DNA of 64,000 nt from Methanomicrobiales archaeon HGW-Methanomicrobiales-2. GTDB lineage: Archaea > Halobacteriota > Methanomicrobia > Methanomicrobiales > Methanoculleaceae. How positions within the stretch are numbered: position 1 is the stretch's first letter; each line of letters opens with the position of its first letter. The translations under genes were made by a program, and so were the position numbers. This document shows, in pieces, positions 1 through 9,458 of this stretch. The notes beneath the pieces are model-generated. The model did not search any database, was not told the DNA's origin, and saw only the letters and a list, made by a program, of their open reading frames with translations. The DNA is taken from the NCBI GenBank assembly GCA_002839645.1, contig PGYL01000005.1, forward strand, positions 1 through 64,000, written 5' to 3'.

Positions 1-586
1 ACTGTGGCTGTGTCGAAGAGGGGGCAGAGGGGGACTGTGGTTGCGTTGGGGGCGGCGTTGAGCCTTCGGTCAACTCCAGTTTGTAGATCTGCCATCCCGT
101 CTCGTTTTCAGCACTCCAGATAACAACGTTCCCGGAGATCGACGGATATCGTTCAACGACGGTATCGTTGGTCAGCAACACTTGACTGCCGGTGACAAAG
201 TCGTACAGGTTGAGATCCCACTGCCCGTTGAAGTTCTGACTCCAGACCAGTCGCCTGCCGTCGGTAAACGGATCCATTTTCTCCAGAGGATCGTCAGTCA
301 GTTGCTGCAACTGGTCGGTGGAGAGGTTGTACATGAAGAGATCGGTCTGCCCGCTGACATTGTCTACCCAGATGACAATGTCACCACCGGCACTTGGCGC
401 TGTCGGGCCGGTTATCGATGCTATTACCGCACCAGAAGTTCCTAACCAGACGGGACCCCTGGTCTCATTAACCCCCTCCGGGGGGGTCTGGTTACCCGGC
501 ATTTCTCCGATATCTGCAGCTGATACGGCTGCAAGAAGAGCAATAACAAGAAGGCCTGCAAGGGATGCAAGTCCTGTTTTCGGCAT
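1..586 (-). CDS. Secreted TolB-like beta-propeller repeat protein with Pro/Thr/Ser/Gln-rich C-terminus (3' end truncated by window edge)
   Basis: Not in ORF track. Reverse-strand read from ATG at 586 gives MPKTGLASLAGLLVIALLAAVSAADIGEMPGNQ... (signal peptide), then repeats such as DIVIWVDNVSGQTDLFMYNLST and RRLVWSQNFNGQWDLNLYDFVTG, then TPPPTQPQSPSAPSSTQPQ. Confidence 0.85.
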   Translation of the reverse strand, partial: MPKTGLASLAGLLVIALLAAVSAADIGEMPGNQTPPEGVNETRGPVWLGTSGAVIASITGPTAPSAGGDIVIWVDNVSGQTDLFMYNLSTDQLQQLTDDPLEKMDPFTDGRRLVWSQNFNGQWDLNLYDFVTGSQVLLTNDTVVERYPSISGNVVIWSAENETGWQIYKLELTEGSTPPPTQPQSPSAPSSTQPQ

Positions 587-1165
587 TTTCACGTCAATTC
601 ACCTCTGAGTTTCCCTTCTGAGCCAGAGAGTATGTCCGCATGAGGGAAGACAGAACATCTGCATGTGTCCAGGGGGACCGTTGAACGAGATGGAAGTATC
701 AGGCATTATTGAAGCATGAAAGCCGTTTTTTTGACGTTACAGGAGCAATAGACGGCGGTGTAATTATCAGGCATGCGTAGATCACCCTCATACACCCGGG
801 AGGGGAGGACATAATCGTATTTATATTTAACCAACATTATAGATCTAATGAAATCTATACCCGCGGGTCTGCTCTGGACCACTCCTCGGGCGTTTCACCA
901 GTTGCAGTCCTTCGTCGGGCAAAGAGCCGGGGGACTCGGCGTGATGGTGAAAGTAAGCAGCGGCGCCTGTGCAGGCCGGCAGCCTAGCGTCTGCGGCACC
1001 ACTCTCACCCGAAGAGCCGCAGGAGCCAGGCCGGCCCGTTGCCAGGAGTGCGGTCACGCTGAGAAGTGCCTGTCTATAGCCGCCCCGGTGCTGATCCCCA
1101 TTCAGGTCCAGGCAGACGCCGGGAGGTGAGCATTCCCGGCATCCTGTTCTGCCTCTCACCGGTGG

Positions 1166-2359
1166 TCATCCAGCCCTGCGCTGCGGTTCCGGGATCGCAG
1201 GTTCCCCTGCCGATGCCGGGAGATTCCGGAGCGGACGGAAGAATGCCCGGATCTCGCGGGCCATGAGTTCCGGGACCTCCATCGCCACGAAATGGCCGCC
1301 GTGCTCCAGCACCGTCCATCGTCGGATATCCTTTAAGTTGCGTTCCGCATACTCCCGCGGCGGAACCGGGTCGATGTCCTTCGGGGGGAGAGCGAGTCCC
1401 ACCGGGACGTCGATCCTCTGATCCGGCGCAAGCGAACCCGATACCCACTCCTCGCGGTAGCTGACGGCCCTCACCGAAGGGCCGCCCGCCCAGTAGAGCA
1501 TGATATTCGTCAACTGTTCGTCTTTTGAGAAGACCTTCTCCAGGTCTCCGTCGCTCCAGGTGCGGAACTTCTCGATGATCCAGGCAGCGTAACCGGCGGG
1601 CGAGTCGTTCAATCCGTAGGCAAGGGTCTGCGGCTTCGTGCCCTGGAGCACCGCATACGCGCCCTCGGAGAAACCCTGCGCCTGCGATCTCGCGAGGTAC
1701 TCCCGCTCGGCATCGGAGAGATCCGGGAAGTTCGCCATCATGATGGGGAAGCCGATGTCGGTGAGGTGGAGGCCGACGATCGATTCGGGGTGGCGTACGC
1801 CGAGGATCTGCGAGATCGGACTTCCTCCGTCCCCGCCCCCGGCGCCAAAACGCCGATAGCCGAGTTCTCCGGTCATCAGCCGCCAGGTCAACTCCGCAAT
1901 CTTTGCGAGCGGCTGCGCTCTGTCCGATCGCGACATGCCCGGATCGCCGATCAGCGAGGGCACGACGACGTCGAACGAGTCGGCGGCATCGCCGCCATAC
2001 GCCGCCGGATCGGTGAGCATCGGGATCAGTTTGAGGTAGCGGCAGATCGAGTCCGGCCAGCCGTGGAAGAGGACGAGCGGCATCGGGTCCGGCCCCTTCC
2101 CGCGCTCGTGGATGAACCGGATCGCCTTCCCGTCGATATCGGCGGTGTAGTGGGCGAACCGGTTCAACTCCGCTTCGCGTGCCCGCCAGTCGTAGGTGCG
2201 CAGCCAGTAGTCGACGAGCTCCTTCATGTAACGCATGTTCGTGCCGTAGTCCCAGTCCGCACCCTCGACCTCGTCGGGCCAGCGCGTGCGGGAGAGGCGG
2301 GAATGCAGGTCGTCGAGCGTCCCGGCGGGGACACTGATGGTGATCGGCCGTACGGTCAT
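1166..2359 (-). CDS. Epoxide hydrolase-like alpha/beta hydrolase (EHN N-terminal domain), paralog 1
   Basis: MTVRPITISVPAGTLDDLHSRLSRTRWPDEVEGADWDYGTNMRYMKELVDYWL; FHGWPDS, GGGDGGS, HGGHFVAMEVPE. Start trimmed from the ORF-track 560-aa version; ATG overlaps the upstream stop (ATGA). Confidence 0.85.
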   Translation of the reverse strand: MTVRPITISVPAGTLDDLHSRLSRTRWPDEVEGADWDYGTNMRYMKELVDYWLRTYDWRAREAELNRFAHYTADIDGKAIRFIHERGKGPDPMPLVLFHGWPDSICRYLKLIPMLTDPAAYGGDAADSFDVVVPSLIGDPGMSRSDRAQPLAKIAELTWRLMTGELGYRRFGAGGGDGGSPISQILGVRHPESIVGLHLTDIGFPIMMANFPDLSDAEREYLARSQAQGFSEGAYAVLQGTKPQTLAYGLNDSPAGYAAWIIEKFRTWSDGDLEKVFSKDEQLTNIMLYWAGGPSVRAVSYREEWVSGSLAPDQRIDVPVGLALPPKDIDPVPPREYAERNLKDIRRWTVLEHGGHFVAMEVPELMAREIRAFFRPLRNLPASAGEPAIPEPQRRAG

Positions 2360-3534
2360 GTCGACACCCCCGGGGCCTCCCGGTGCTCCGCCCGTAGCGG
2401 CCGGAAGAACGCCCGGATATCTTGAACGAAGAGTTCCGGCTCTTCCATCGCCGTGAAATGCCCGCCCCGCGGCATCTCGGTCCAGCGCTGCACGTTCAGT
2501 CGCCGCTCCGCCCATTCGCGGGGAGGGGGGATGAAGTCTTTGGGAAAGACCGCCATCCCCACCGGGACGTCGATATGCTCCTGGAGGAACTGGAGCGGCA
2601 GAGAATGCATGTTCTCGTAGTAGAGGCGGATAGACGATCCGATCGTCTCCGTCGCCCAGTAGATCATGATATTGATGAGCAGTTCGTCTTTGCTGAAACG
2701 CCGCTCGATCTCGCCGCCGCAGTCGCTCCAGGAGCGGAATTTCTCGATGAACCACGCGGCGAGACCGGCAGGAGAGTCGGCGAGGCCGTACGCGAGCGTC
2801 TGCGGCTTCGTCGACTGCACCATGCTGTAGGCGCCCTCCTGCATCCACAACTCCTGGATAGCAGCAAGGTACCTCCTCTCGTTCTCGGAGAGGTCGGGGA
2901 TATCGGCACCGAGCGAGAAGAAGCCGACATCGGTGAGGTGGAGACCGACGACCTGCCCGGGATGCCTGAGTGCCAGGAGCTGGGAGACCCCGCTCCCGAT
3001 GTCTCCGCCTCCTGCAGCAAAGCGCTCATAGCCGAGCACGTCGGTCATCAACCGGGCCCAGAGGTCGGCGATCCGCGCCGACGTCATGCCGCGTTCGTGC
3101 GGGCGGTCGGAGAACCCGTACCCGGGCATCGACGGGACGATCACGTCGAACGCATCGGCGGGGTCGCCACCGAAGCGAGCCGGATCGGTAAGGAGCGGGA
3201 TGATCGTATGATATCGGTAGAAGGAGTCGGGCCAGCCGTGCGTGAGGATGATCGGGAGCGGCTCTTCGCCCCTGCCCCGCTCGTGGATGAAGTGGATGCC
3301 CGAGCCCGCGACTTCGGTGCGAAAATGGTGATACCGGTTCAACTCCGCTTCGCAGGTCCGCCAGTCGAACCGGTTCTGCCAGTAATCGACGATCTCCTGC
3401 ATATAGCCCAGGTTCGTCCCGTAGTCCCATCCCGCACCCTCGACCTCGTCGGGGAAGCGGGTCTCCGAGAGCCGCTCCCGGAGATCGTCGAGGACGTGCC
3501 CGGGAATATCGATGGTAAAAGAGTGAACCTCCAT
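2356..3534 (-). CDS. Epoxide hydrolase-like alpha/beta hydrolase (EHN N-terminal domain), paralog 2
   Basis: Full-length similarity to the adjacent paralog; THGWPDS, PGYGFSDRP, GGGDIGSGVS, RGGHFTAMEEPE. Confidence 0.9.
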   Translation of the reverse strand: MEVHSFTIDIPGHVLDDLRERLSETRFPDEVEGAGWDYGTNLGYMQEIVDYWQNRFDWRTCEAELNRYHHFRTEVAGSGIHFIHERGRGEEPLPIILTHGWPDSFYRYHTIIPLLTDPARFGGDPADAFDVIVPSMPGYGFSDRPHERGMTSARIADLWARLMTDVLGYERFAAGGGDIGSGVSQLLALRHPGQVVGLHLTDVGFFSLGADIPDLSENERRYLAAIQELWMQEGAYSMVQSTKPQTLAYGLADSPAGLAAWFIEKFRSWSDCGGEIERRFSKDELLINIMIYWATETIGSSIRLYYENMHSLPLQFLQEHIDVPVGMAVFPKDFIPPPREWAERRLNVQRWTEMPRGGHFTAMEEPELFVQDIRAFFRPLRAEHREAPGVST

Positions 3535-3624
3535 GCGGGGATTACTGAAAACAAAGGTAATAGTTCTTTCGCGCAGTCGTTTTGCGTGGTCTGGACGGAG
3601 GAACCAGGCAAAAGGCCCATAATC

Positions 3625-6600
3625 TTATTCCCGGACGGCTGAAGCCTTCTTCAGCGTGAACAGAAATGCCGCCCCCTGCTCCGGATGTCCGGGGACCCGG
3701 TCCTCGACCCAGACCTTCCCCCCGTAGCGGTCGATCAGGATCTGCACCAGGTAGAGGCCGAGGCCTTCCCCGACGCCCCGTCTTTTCTGCTCGTATCGAT
3801 GGAAGATCGCCTCCTTCTGGTCGTCCGGCACGCCCGGGCCGGTATCCTCGACCGAAACGCGGACAAACCCGTCCGCATCTTTCGTCCGGATCGTGATCTC
3901 GACATCGGGACCACCGTGCTTCACGGCGTTGCCGATCAGGTTTGCGAAGACTTCCGGGAGGAGGTCGTCGGCAAGAATCGGTCCAGGGGCACTTTCGTAG
4001 CGGATGCTGCTCCCGGGGTAGTGGCTGATCTCGTCGTTGATGACCGTATCGAGGTCAAGCTGCCTGATCTCCGGCGATCCTGCATGGATCCGGCGGATGG
4101 TGGAGACGGTCCCGAGGATCTCGATGCTCTTATCGATGCTGCGCTTGAGTTTCTCCATATATGTGGCAGCATCCCCCGAGAGCATGCCGAGGAGCAGGTC
4201 GGCATAGAGGTTCGCGACGTTCTCGGTGTTCCCGATATCGTGGGTCAGGATATCGAGGTACAGGTTCGCCTCCCGGTGAGCGGCCTCAAGATCCCGGTGT
4301 ATCCGGGCGAGCTCCCTGGTATGGCGCAGAAGTACTTCCTCCGACTGTTTGCGCTCCGTAATGTCATCAAAAGTGATGAAGACCTCATACGGCCTCTCCT
4401 CCCCTTCCCTGAACTGGGGTACGGTGTTGATGAGGATCCACCGGTAGTCGCGCTCTTCCGGGCGATAGATGCCCATGACCGCGTCCCTGACCGGTCTTCC
4501 GGTCCTTGCCGTCACCATCGAGGGGTGTTCCTCTGCCGGGTATGGTGAGCCATCTTCGTGGACTGTCCGCAGATGTGCGTGGATCGCATCGATATTCCCG
4601 ATCTCTTCCCCCGCAACACCCAGAAGTCTGCCTGCTGCCGGGTTCATGGCAGTCACGGTACCGTCGGGGCTCTGGATGGCGACGCCCACCGGTATGCCCT
4701 CAAAGATGGTCCGGAACCTCTCCTCGCTCTTCTGCAGCGCTTCCAGGGCACGTATACGGTCGGTAACGTCTGTCAGCGAGAGGACAAAACCCAGTATCCT
4801 TCCAGCCGCACCCTTCACCGGAACAAGGCTCCAGTCCCAGTAGGTCACCCCGTCGCGAAAGAGCTCCGGGTACGCGAACGGCATCGCGTAGCACCGGAAC
4901 GGTTCCCCGGTCTCTCTCACCCGCTCAAATACCCCCCGGGTCTCAACATCCGGGAAGAGGTCGAACTGGTTTTTACCGATCAACTCCTCCGCGGTATAGC
5001 CCGAGTCGGAGACATATGCAGGGTTCACCCGGACGAACCGGAACTTATCGTCAAGGTAGGCAATGTGGACATCGGTGTTGTCCATGATGGTCAGGAGCAG
5101 GTCACGCTCCTGCTCCAGGGATGCTGCCAGGCGCCGGTTCTCCAGTAGCAGCCGGCGTTGCTCCTTTTCCACCCGTTTACGCATCAATGCCTCGGCGATG
5201 ACCGGGGCCACGGCCTCTACGGCAACAAGATCGTCCCCGGCGTAACCACCCTCCTTATTCCCAAGCCCCACCATGCCGATGACGGTGCCGTTATAGATCA
5301 GGGGGACACCCAGGAATGCTGTAAGAGGCGGATGGCCTTCCGGCACGCCGATGCTGTCCGGGTGCGAGGACGGGTCGTTCGTACAGAGCGATCTCCCGTT
5401 CATCAGCACACGCCCGTAAATACCGTGAACGGCCATACCGGTCGGAACGGGCATCCGGCAGGCGGACCAGCCCGGATTGCTGATGGTGAGTGTGTCCAGG
5501 CGATCTTCTTTGTTTAACTCGGCGATGAACCCGAACCTGCTGTTCGTAATCTCTTCGGCAACGGTGAGGCAGACGCTCCCGAGTTCTTCTTCCGTATCGA
5601 TGGTGAGCGTCTCCTGTAATATCCGGTTTACCCCTTTCAGGATTGCACTGCTCTTCTGGAGCGCCTCTTGTGCCTGTTTACGCTCCGTGATATCGTGAAC
5701 GAGCCCGCTCCGGAAGAGAGGACGACCCTGTGCATCCCGGGTTACGATGAGATGGTCCGAAAGCCAGCGGTACCGGCCGTCTTTCACCCGGAACCGATAC
5801 TCAAGGTTTCCGCTGCCTGACGCGGCTGCATCTGCAAGTGCCGCCTCAACCGATGCGCGATCCTCAGGATGAATGCGTGCCGTAACCTCTTGGACACTCA
5901 TCGCACGCATCTCGTCTGCGGAAAAACCGGTGATCTTCTCGATCACCGGACTCATGTAGTCATACCGATCGGTCTTGAGGTCGCGCCGGTATGCCGCATC
6001 GAGGGAGTTCTCAAGGACCGCCCGAAACCGTTCTTCGCTCCCCCGCAACGCCTCCTCTCCCCGTCTGCGTTCTGTGTCGTCGTGGATATACTCCACAACC
6101 TCAAACACCTCGCCGTCCGCATCTCTTCGTCCGACCACGTTCTCCACGGCATAGATGAGGGTGCCATCCTTTCGCCTCCGCGTTCCGGTCTTGCTCTCTA
6201 TCTTTCCTTCACCGGTGAGGCGCCTCAGGAGTTCGTCTCTCTCCTCGGGGGATACGTAGGTCTCTCTGATATCGGCGTTCTGCGCCTCATCAACCGAAGA
6301 AAATCCAAATATTCTGGCAAATGCCTGATTACAGGCGAGTATCCGGCCATTGTGGGCCGTGACGACATCCCCGGTTAAATCATCCTCAAAGAGCCGCCGG
6401 TACCGCTCTTCGCTCTTCCGGAGTGCCTCGTGCACCTGCCGCCACTCCCCGACATCCACGACGTGGGCAATGAGCCCCCGGACCTGCCCGGACTCGTCGC
6501 GGTCGGGGGTATACGTCACGTGCACGAGACGCGGTCCACTCACGCGGTACGGGACTTCCTCCTCAAAGGTGACCTCCTCCCCGGAGAGCGCCCGTTCCAG

Positions 6601-7194
6601 ATACGGCCTGATTGCCTGCCAGGCCTCCTCGCCGAGGACGTCCCGGACCTGCCGCCCTTCTATCTCCCCGACAGCGCGGCCGAACCACTCTTCGTAGGCT
6701 CTGTTCACCCGGCGGTACCGGCAGTCGGCGTCGATATACGAGATCGGCCAGGGCTCTACATCCATGATCCGCCGGATCAGGGTCTCCCGGTCGCGGAGTT
6801 CGGCCGTATCCGAAGAGAGGATGACCCTGTACCGGACAACGCCGTCCCGATCCCGGACGGACACCGTTCTCACGGGTAGGGAGGCGTGTGCGTTGCTATG
6901 GATCACCTTCCCCGAAGACGCGTCAGCGATGGCGACACCCACCGGCATCTCGTCGATCACCGCCTTTAACAGGAGCCGCTCCTGGAATTCGCGGTTCTGC
7001 CGGGCAAGTGTCTCGATGCCTTCGGTGAGGGTTCGGACGGCCTCCTCTGTCTCTGTATCTGCCTTATCTCCGGCGAGGGTCCGCAGGCAGTAGTACAGGT
7101 GTTGTATCAGGTCCGCAGCGGCCGGTTCTGTCTCCGACCCCTCTTTTGGGGTTTCACCGGACAGTAATGCTTTTTTTGCCTTATTTCCGGACAT
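3625..7194 (-). CDS. Multi-PAS/GAF sensor histidine kinase (1189 aa)
   Basis: About six PAS-like segments plus a GAF region; C-terminal YLDILTHDIGNTENVANLYADLL (H-box), NLIGNAVKHGG (N-box), VEDTGPGVPDD, GLGLYLVQILIDRYGG. Confidence 0.92.
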   Translation of the reverse strand: MSGNKAKKALLSGETPKEGSETEPAAADLIQHLYYCLRTLAGDKADTETEEAVRTLTEGIETLARQNREFQERLLLKAVIDEMPVGVAIADASSGKVIHSNAHASLPVRTVSVRDRDGVVRYRVILSSDTAELRDRETLIRRIMDVEPWPISYIDADCRYRRVNRAYEEWFGRAVGEIEGRQVRDVLGEEAWQAIRPYLERALSGEEVTFEEEVPYRVSGPRLVHVTYTPDRDESGQVRGLIAHVVDVGEWRQVHEALRKSEERYRRLFEDDLTGDVVTAHNGRILACNQAFARIFGFSSVDEAQNADIRETYVSPEERDELLRRLTGEGKIESKTGTRRRKDGTLIYAVENVVGRRDADGEVFEVVEYIHDDTERRRGEEALRGSEERFRAVLENSLDAAYRRDLKTDRYDYMSPVIEKITGFSADEMRAMSVQEVTARIHPEDRASVEAALADAAASGSGNLEYRFRVKDGRYRWLSDHLIVTRDAQGRPLFRSGLVHDITERKQAQEALQKSSAILKGVNRILQETLTIDTEEELGSVCLTVAEEITNSRFGFIAELNKEDRLDTLTISNPGWSACRMPVPTGMAVHGIYGRVLMNGRSLCTNDPSSHPDSIGVPEGHPPLTAFLGVPLIYNGTVIGMVGLGNKEGGYAGDDLVAVEAVAPVIAEALMRKRVEKEQRRLLLENRRLAASLEQERDLLLTIMDNTDVHIAYLDDKFRFVRVNPAYVSDSGYTAEELIGKNQFDLFPDVETRGVFERVRETGEPFRCYAMPFAYPELFRDGVTYWDWSLVPVKGAAGRILGFVLSLTDVTDRIRALEALQKSEERFRTIFEGIPVGVAIQSPDGTVTAMNPAAGRLLGVAGEEIGNIDAIHAHLRTVHEDGSPYPAEEHPSMVTARTGRPVRDAVMGIYRPEERDYRWILINTVPQFREGEERPYEVFITFDDITERKQSEEVLLRHTRELARIHRDLEAAHREANLYLDILTHDIGNTENVANLYADLLLGMLSGDAATYMEKLKRSIDKSIEILGTVSTIRRIHAGSPEIRQLDLDTVINDEISHYPGSSIRYESAPGPILADDLLPEVFANLIGNAVKHGGPDVEITIRTKDADGFVRVSVEDTGPGVPDDQKEAIFHRYEQKRRGVGEGLGLYLVQILIDRYGGKVWVEDRVPGHPEQGAAFLFTLKKASAVRE

Positions 7195-7595
7195 GACAGG
7201 TCCTTGCAGCCCCGGGGCCGTTACAGGATTCCGGAAAACTGCTGATGTATCAACTGGTGTCCATGACGATCGATTCGGGCGAGCGTGATGCCTTCGGGTG
7301 CTGAGAGGGCAGACACATTATATTTCCTGATGCAAATATTACTATCTGCACGCAATGGCTCTCCAGAGTGCGTTATCTTCGGCGTCCCCTCTGCAGAATC
7401 GGGTGGATACGCTCCTCCTCGGATATTTTATCCTTGCTGGAGACGTTATATCCTTCGGATTTTTCCGCGCGAGCGCCTGACGGTTCACGGTCGGGTGCGG
7501 ACTAGATAGAGATGCGTTTCGACTCCTTGAATTTTAATGAGAAATCGCTAGAAACGCAAATTATCCTGTTATTATGACAATAACAGGGAAACAGA

Positions 7596-7668
7596 CGCCG
7601 CCAACAGGACTCGAACCTGTGACATGCTGGTTAACAGCCAGCCACTCTACCAACTGAGTTATGGCGGC
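7596..7668 (-). tRNA. tRNA-Asn (GTT)
   Basis: Reverse complement GCCGCCATAACTCAGTTGGTAGAGTGGCTGGCTGTTAACCAGCATGTCACAGGTTCGAGTCCTGTTGGCGGCG: 7-bp acceptor stem, GTT anticodon, canonical GGTTCGAGTCC T-arm. Confidence 0.95.
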
Positions 7669-7703
7669 AAACAAGTGCTCTATAATGTCTTGCCTGAATC
7701 GTA

Positions 7704-8003
7704 TTAAACGTTACGGGGGTTTTCCTTCTTGATGGTCTCAAGAAGGCCGATCAACTCGTCGACCTCGCCCTCCAGGCCGTCGAGGAGGTCGTCTGCGAGT
7801 GCTGTCGCCACCGCACCGGCCGGGGACGCGCGGATATACCCCTCCTGCTCGAGGATCCGCAGCGAGTAGCGGACCCGGTGGTAGGGGAGGTCCAGGACCT
7901 CGGAGAGCTTCATGATGCCGATGGGCTGGTGCTCCACGACCGCCCGGATCACCTCAAGATGCCTTGAGACGAGTTCGATCTCGGATTTGAGTTTTGCGAG
8001 CAT
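7704..8003 (-). CDS. Winged-helix/HTH-like transcriptional regulator
   Basis: IMKLSEVLDLPYHRVRYSLRILEQEGYIRASPAG winged-helix pattern. Confidence 0.7.
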   Translation of the reverse strand: MLAKLKSEIELVSRHLEVIRAVVEHQPIGIMKLSEVLDLPYHRVRYSLRILEQEGYIRASPAGAVATALADDLLDGLEGEVDELIGLLETIKKENPRNV

Positions 8004-8037
8004 GCATCCGCCTGCAGAGAGTATGGGTTCACGCGCA

Positions 8038-8274
8038 TTACGGCTGTTCGCGCAGCCAGGCCTTCGTCAGGAAGTAATGCTTCCGGAACGAGAGGGAGAA
8101 GGCCACCCCGACGGCGACGAGGAGGATGCCGATCGCAAGGCCAATGGTTCCTTCAGGCGCGAACCGCAAGAGGACGAAGACGGCCATGGCGAAACAGAGG
8201 ACGATGATGTTCAGCATGACCGTCAGTATGATGAACCTGCCCTTGAAGGCCTGTCTGGTTGCCTCATCCATCAT
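8038..8274 (-). CDS. Small two-TM membrane protein
   Basis: 78 aa with two hydrophobic segments (FIILTVMLNIIVLCFAMAVFVLL; TIGLAIGILLVAVGVAFSLSF). Confidence 0.65.
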   Translation of the reverse strand: MMDEATRQAFKGRFIILTVMLNIIVLCFAMAVFVLLRFAPEGTIGLAIGILLVAVGVAFSLSFRKHYFLTKAWLREQP

Positions 8275-8330
8275 TCATACTTGAACGCGGTGGTAAAAGT
8301 ACTTGTGGTTTCAACGAAAGAGTGGGTAAG

Positions 8331-9458
8331 ATGAACGGACTGGATTCTGCTATCCGGGACGCCGGAGCAGCAGCATACGCGGCATACGGATCGTCTGCGG
8401 ACGCCAACGTGCGCTACCTCACCCGGTTCCACACCACCGACCCCGTGGTCTACGTGGCAAAGCCGGGCGAGCGCGGGATGATCGTCGTCCCGCAGATGGA
8501 ACACGAACGGGCGGTCCGTGAATCGACGGCGGCGGTCGCCACCCGCGCCGATGCCGGCTACCTCGAATACATCAAGGCCGGAGAGCCGCGCTGGCGGGCG
8601 ACCGCCCACATGATCGCCGACCTCGCCGGCGGCCCCATCCTCGTCCCCGCAACCTTCCCTCTCGCCCTCGCCCGGGAACTCGAGTCTTTCCGTCCGGTCC
8701 TCCTTGATACCGGAGCGGTCGAGGGGATGCGGGCGGTCAAGACGCCGGAGGAGATCGAGTGGATACGCTCGGTGCAGCGGGTCACCGAAGCAGCGATGGA
8801 GCAGGGGATCGCGCTCATCCGGACCTCCGTCCCGCGGGGCGGCGTCCTCCACCGGGACGGCCGGCCCCTCACCTCCGAGGCGGTCCGTGCGGAGATGCAC
8901 GCCTACCTGCTCGCCCACGGGTGCCGGGGGACCGATACCATCGTCTCCTGCGGCCCCGATACCGCCCTCCCGCACAGCCCCGGCACCGGACCGCTCCGGG
9001 AGGACGAACCGATCGTCATCGACATCTACCCGCAGGACGAGCTGACCGGTTACCACGCCGACATGACCCGGACGGTCGTGAAGGGCGAGCCGACCCCCGC
9101 GATCCGGGAGATGTACGACGCCGTCCGCGACGCAAAGGCTCTCGGCATATCGATGGTCCGTGCCGGGGCCGCCGGCGCCGACCTCTACCGCGCAACAGTC
9201 GAGTTCTTCCGCGACCGCGGCTACGAGAGCGATATGCGGGGGTTCACCCACAGCCTCGGCCACGGCGTCGGGCTCGAGGTGCACGAAGAGCCATCGCTCG
9301 GACCCCAGGGAGGAGTGCTCGCCGCAGGAAACGTCGTCACCATCGAGCCGGGGCTCTACTACCCCGGGACCGGCGGCGTCCGCCTGGAGGATATGGGCGC
9401 GGTGACACCGACCGGCTTTGACCGGTTCACCCAATACGAAGAGGAGCTCACGTTATGA
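8331..9458 (+). CDS. M24B family Xaa-Pro aminopeptidase-like protein
   Basis: YHADMTRTV, GHGVGLEVHEEPSL, VVTIEPGLYYPGTGGVRLEDMG metal-ligand blocks; start at ATG 8331 (MNGLDSAIRD). Confidence 0.88.
   Translation: MNGLDSAIRDAGAAAYAAYGSSADANVRYLTRFHTTDPVVYVAKPGERGMIVVPQMEHERAVRESTAAVATRADAGYLEYIKAGEPRWRATAHMIADLAGGPILVPATFPLALARELESFRPVLLDTGAVEGMRAVKTPEEIEWIRSVQRVTEAAMEQGIALIRTSVPRGGVLHRDGRPLTSEAVRAEMHAYLLAHGCRGTDTIVSCGPDTALPHSPGTGPLREDEPIVIDIYPQDELTGYHADMTRTVVKGEPTPAIREMYDAVRDAKALGISMVRAGAAGADLYRATVEFFRDRGYESDMRGFTHSLGHGVGLEVHEEPSLGPQGGVLAAGNVVTIEPGLYYPGTGGVRLEDMGAVTPTGFDRFTQYEEELTL

Noticed and set aside
2360-2848. N-terminal 163 codons of the 560-aa ORF as part of the epoxide hydrolase
   Set aside because: They overlap the upstream paralog out of frame; conserved EHN start MTVRPITISVP lies at 2359.
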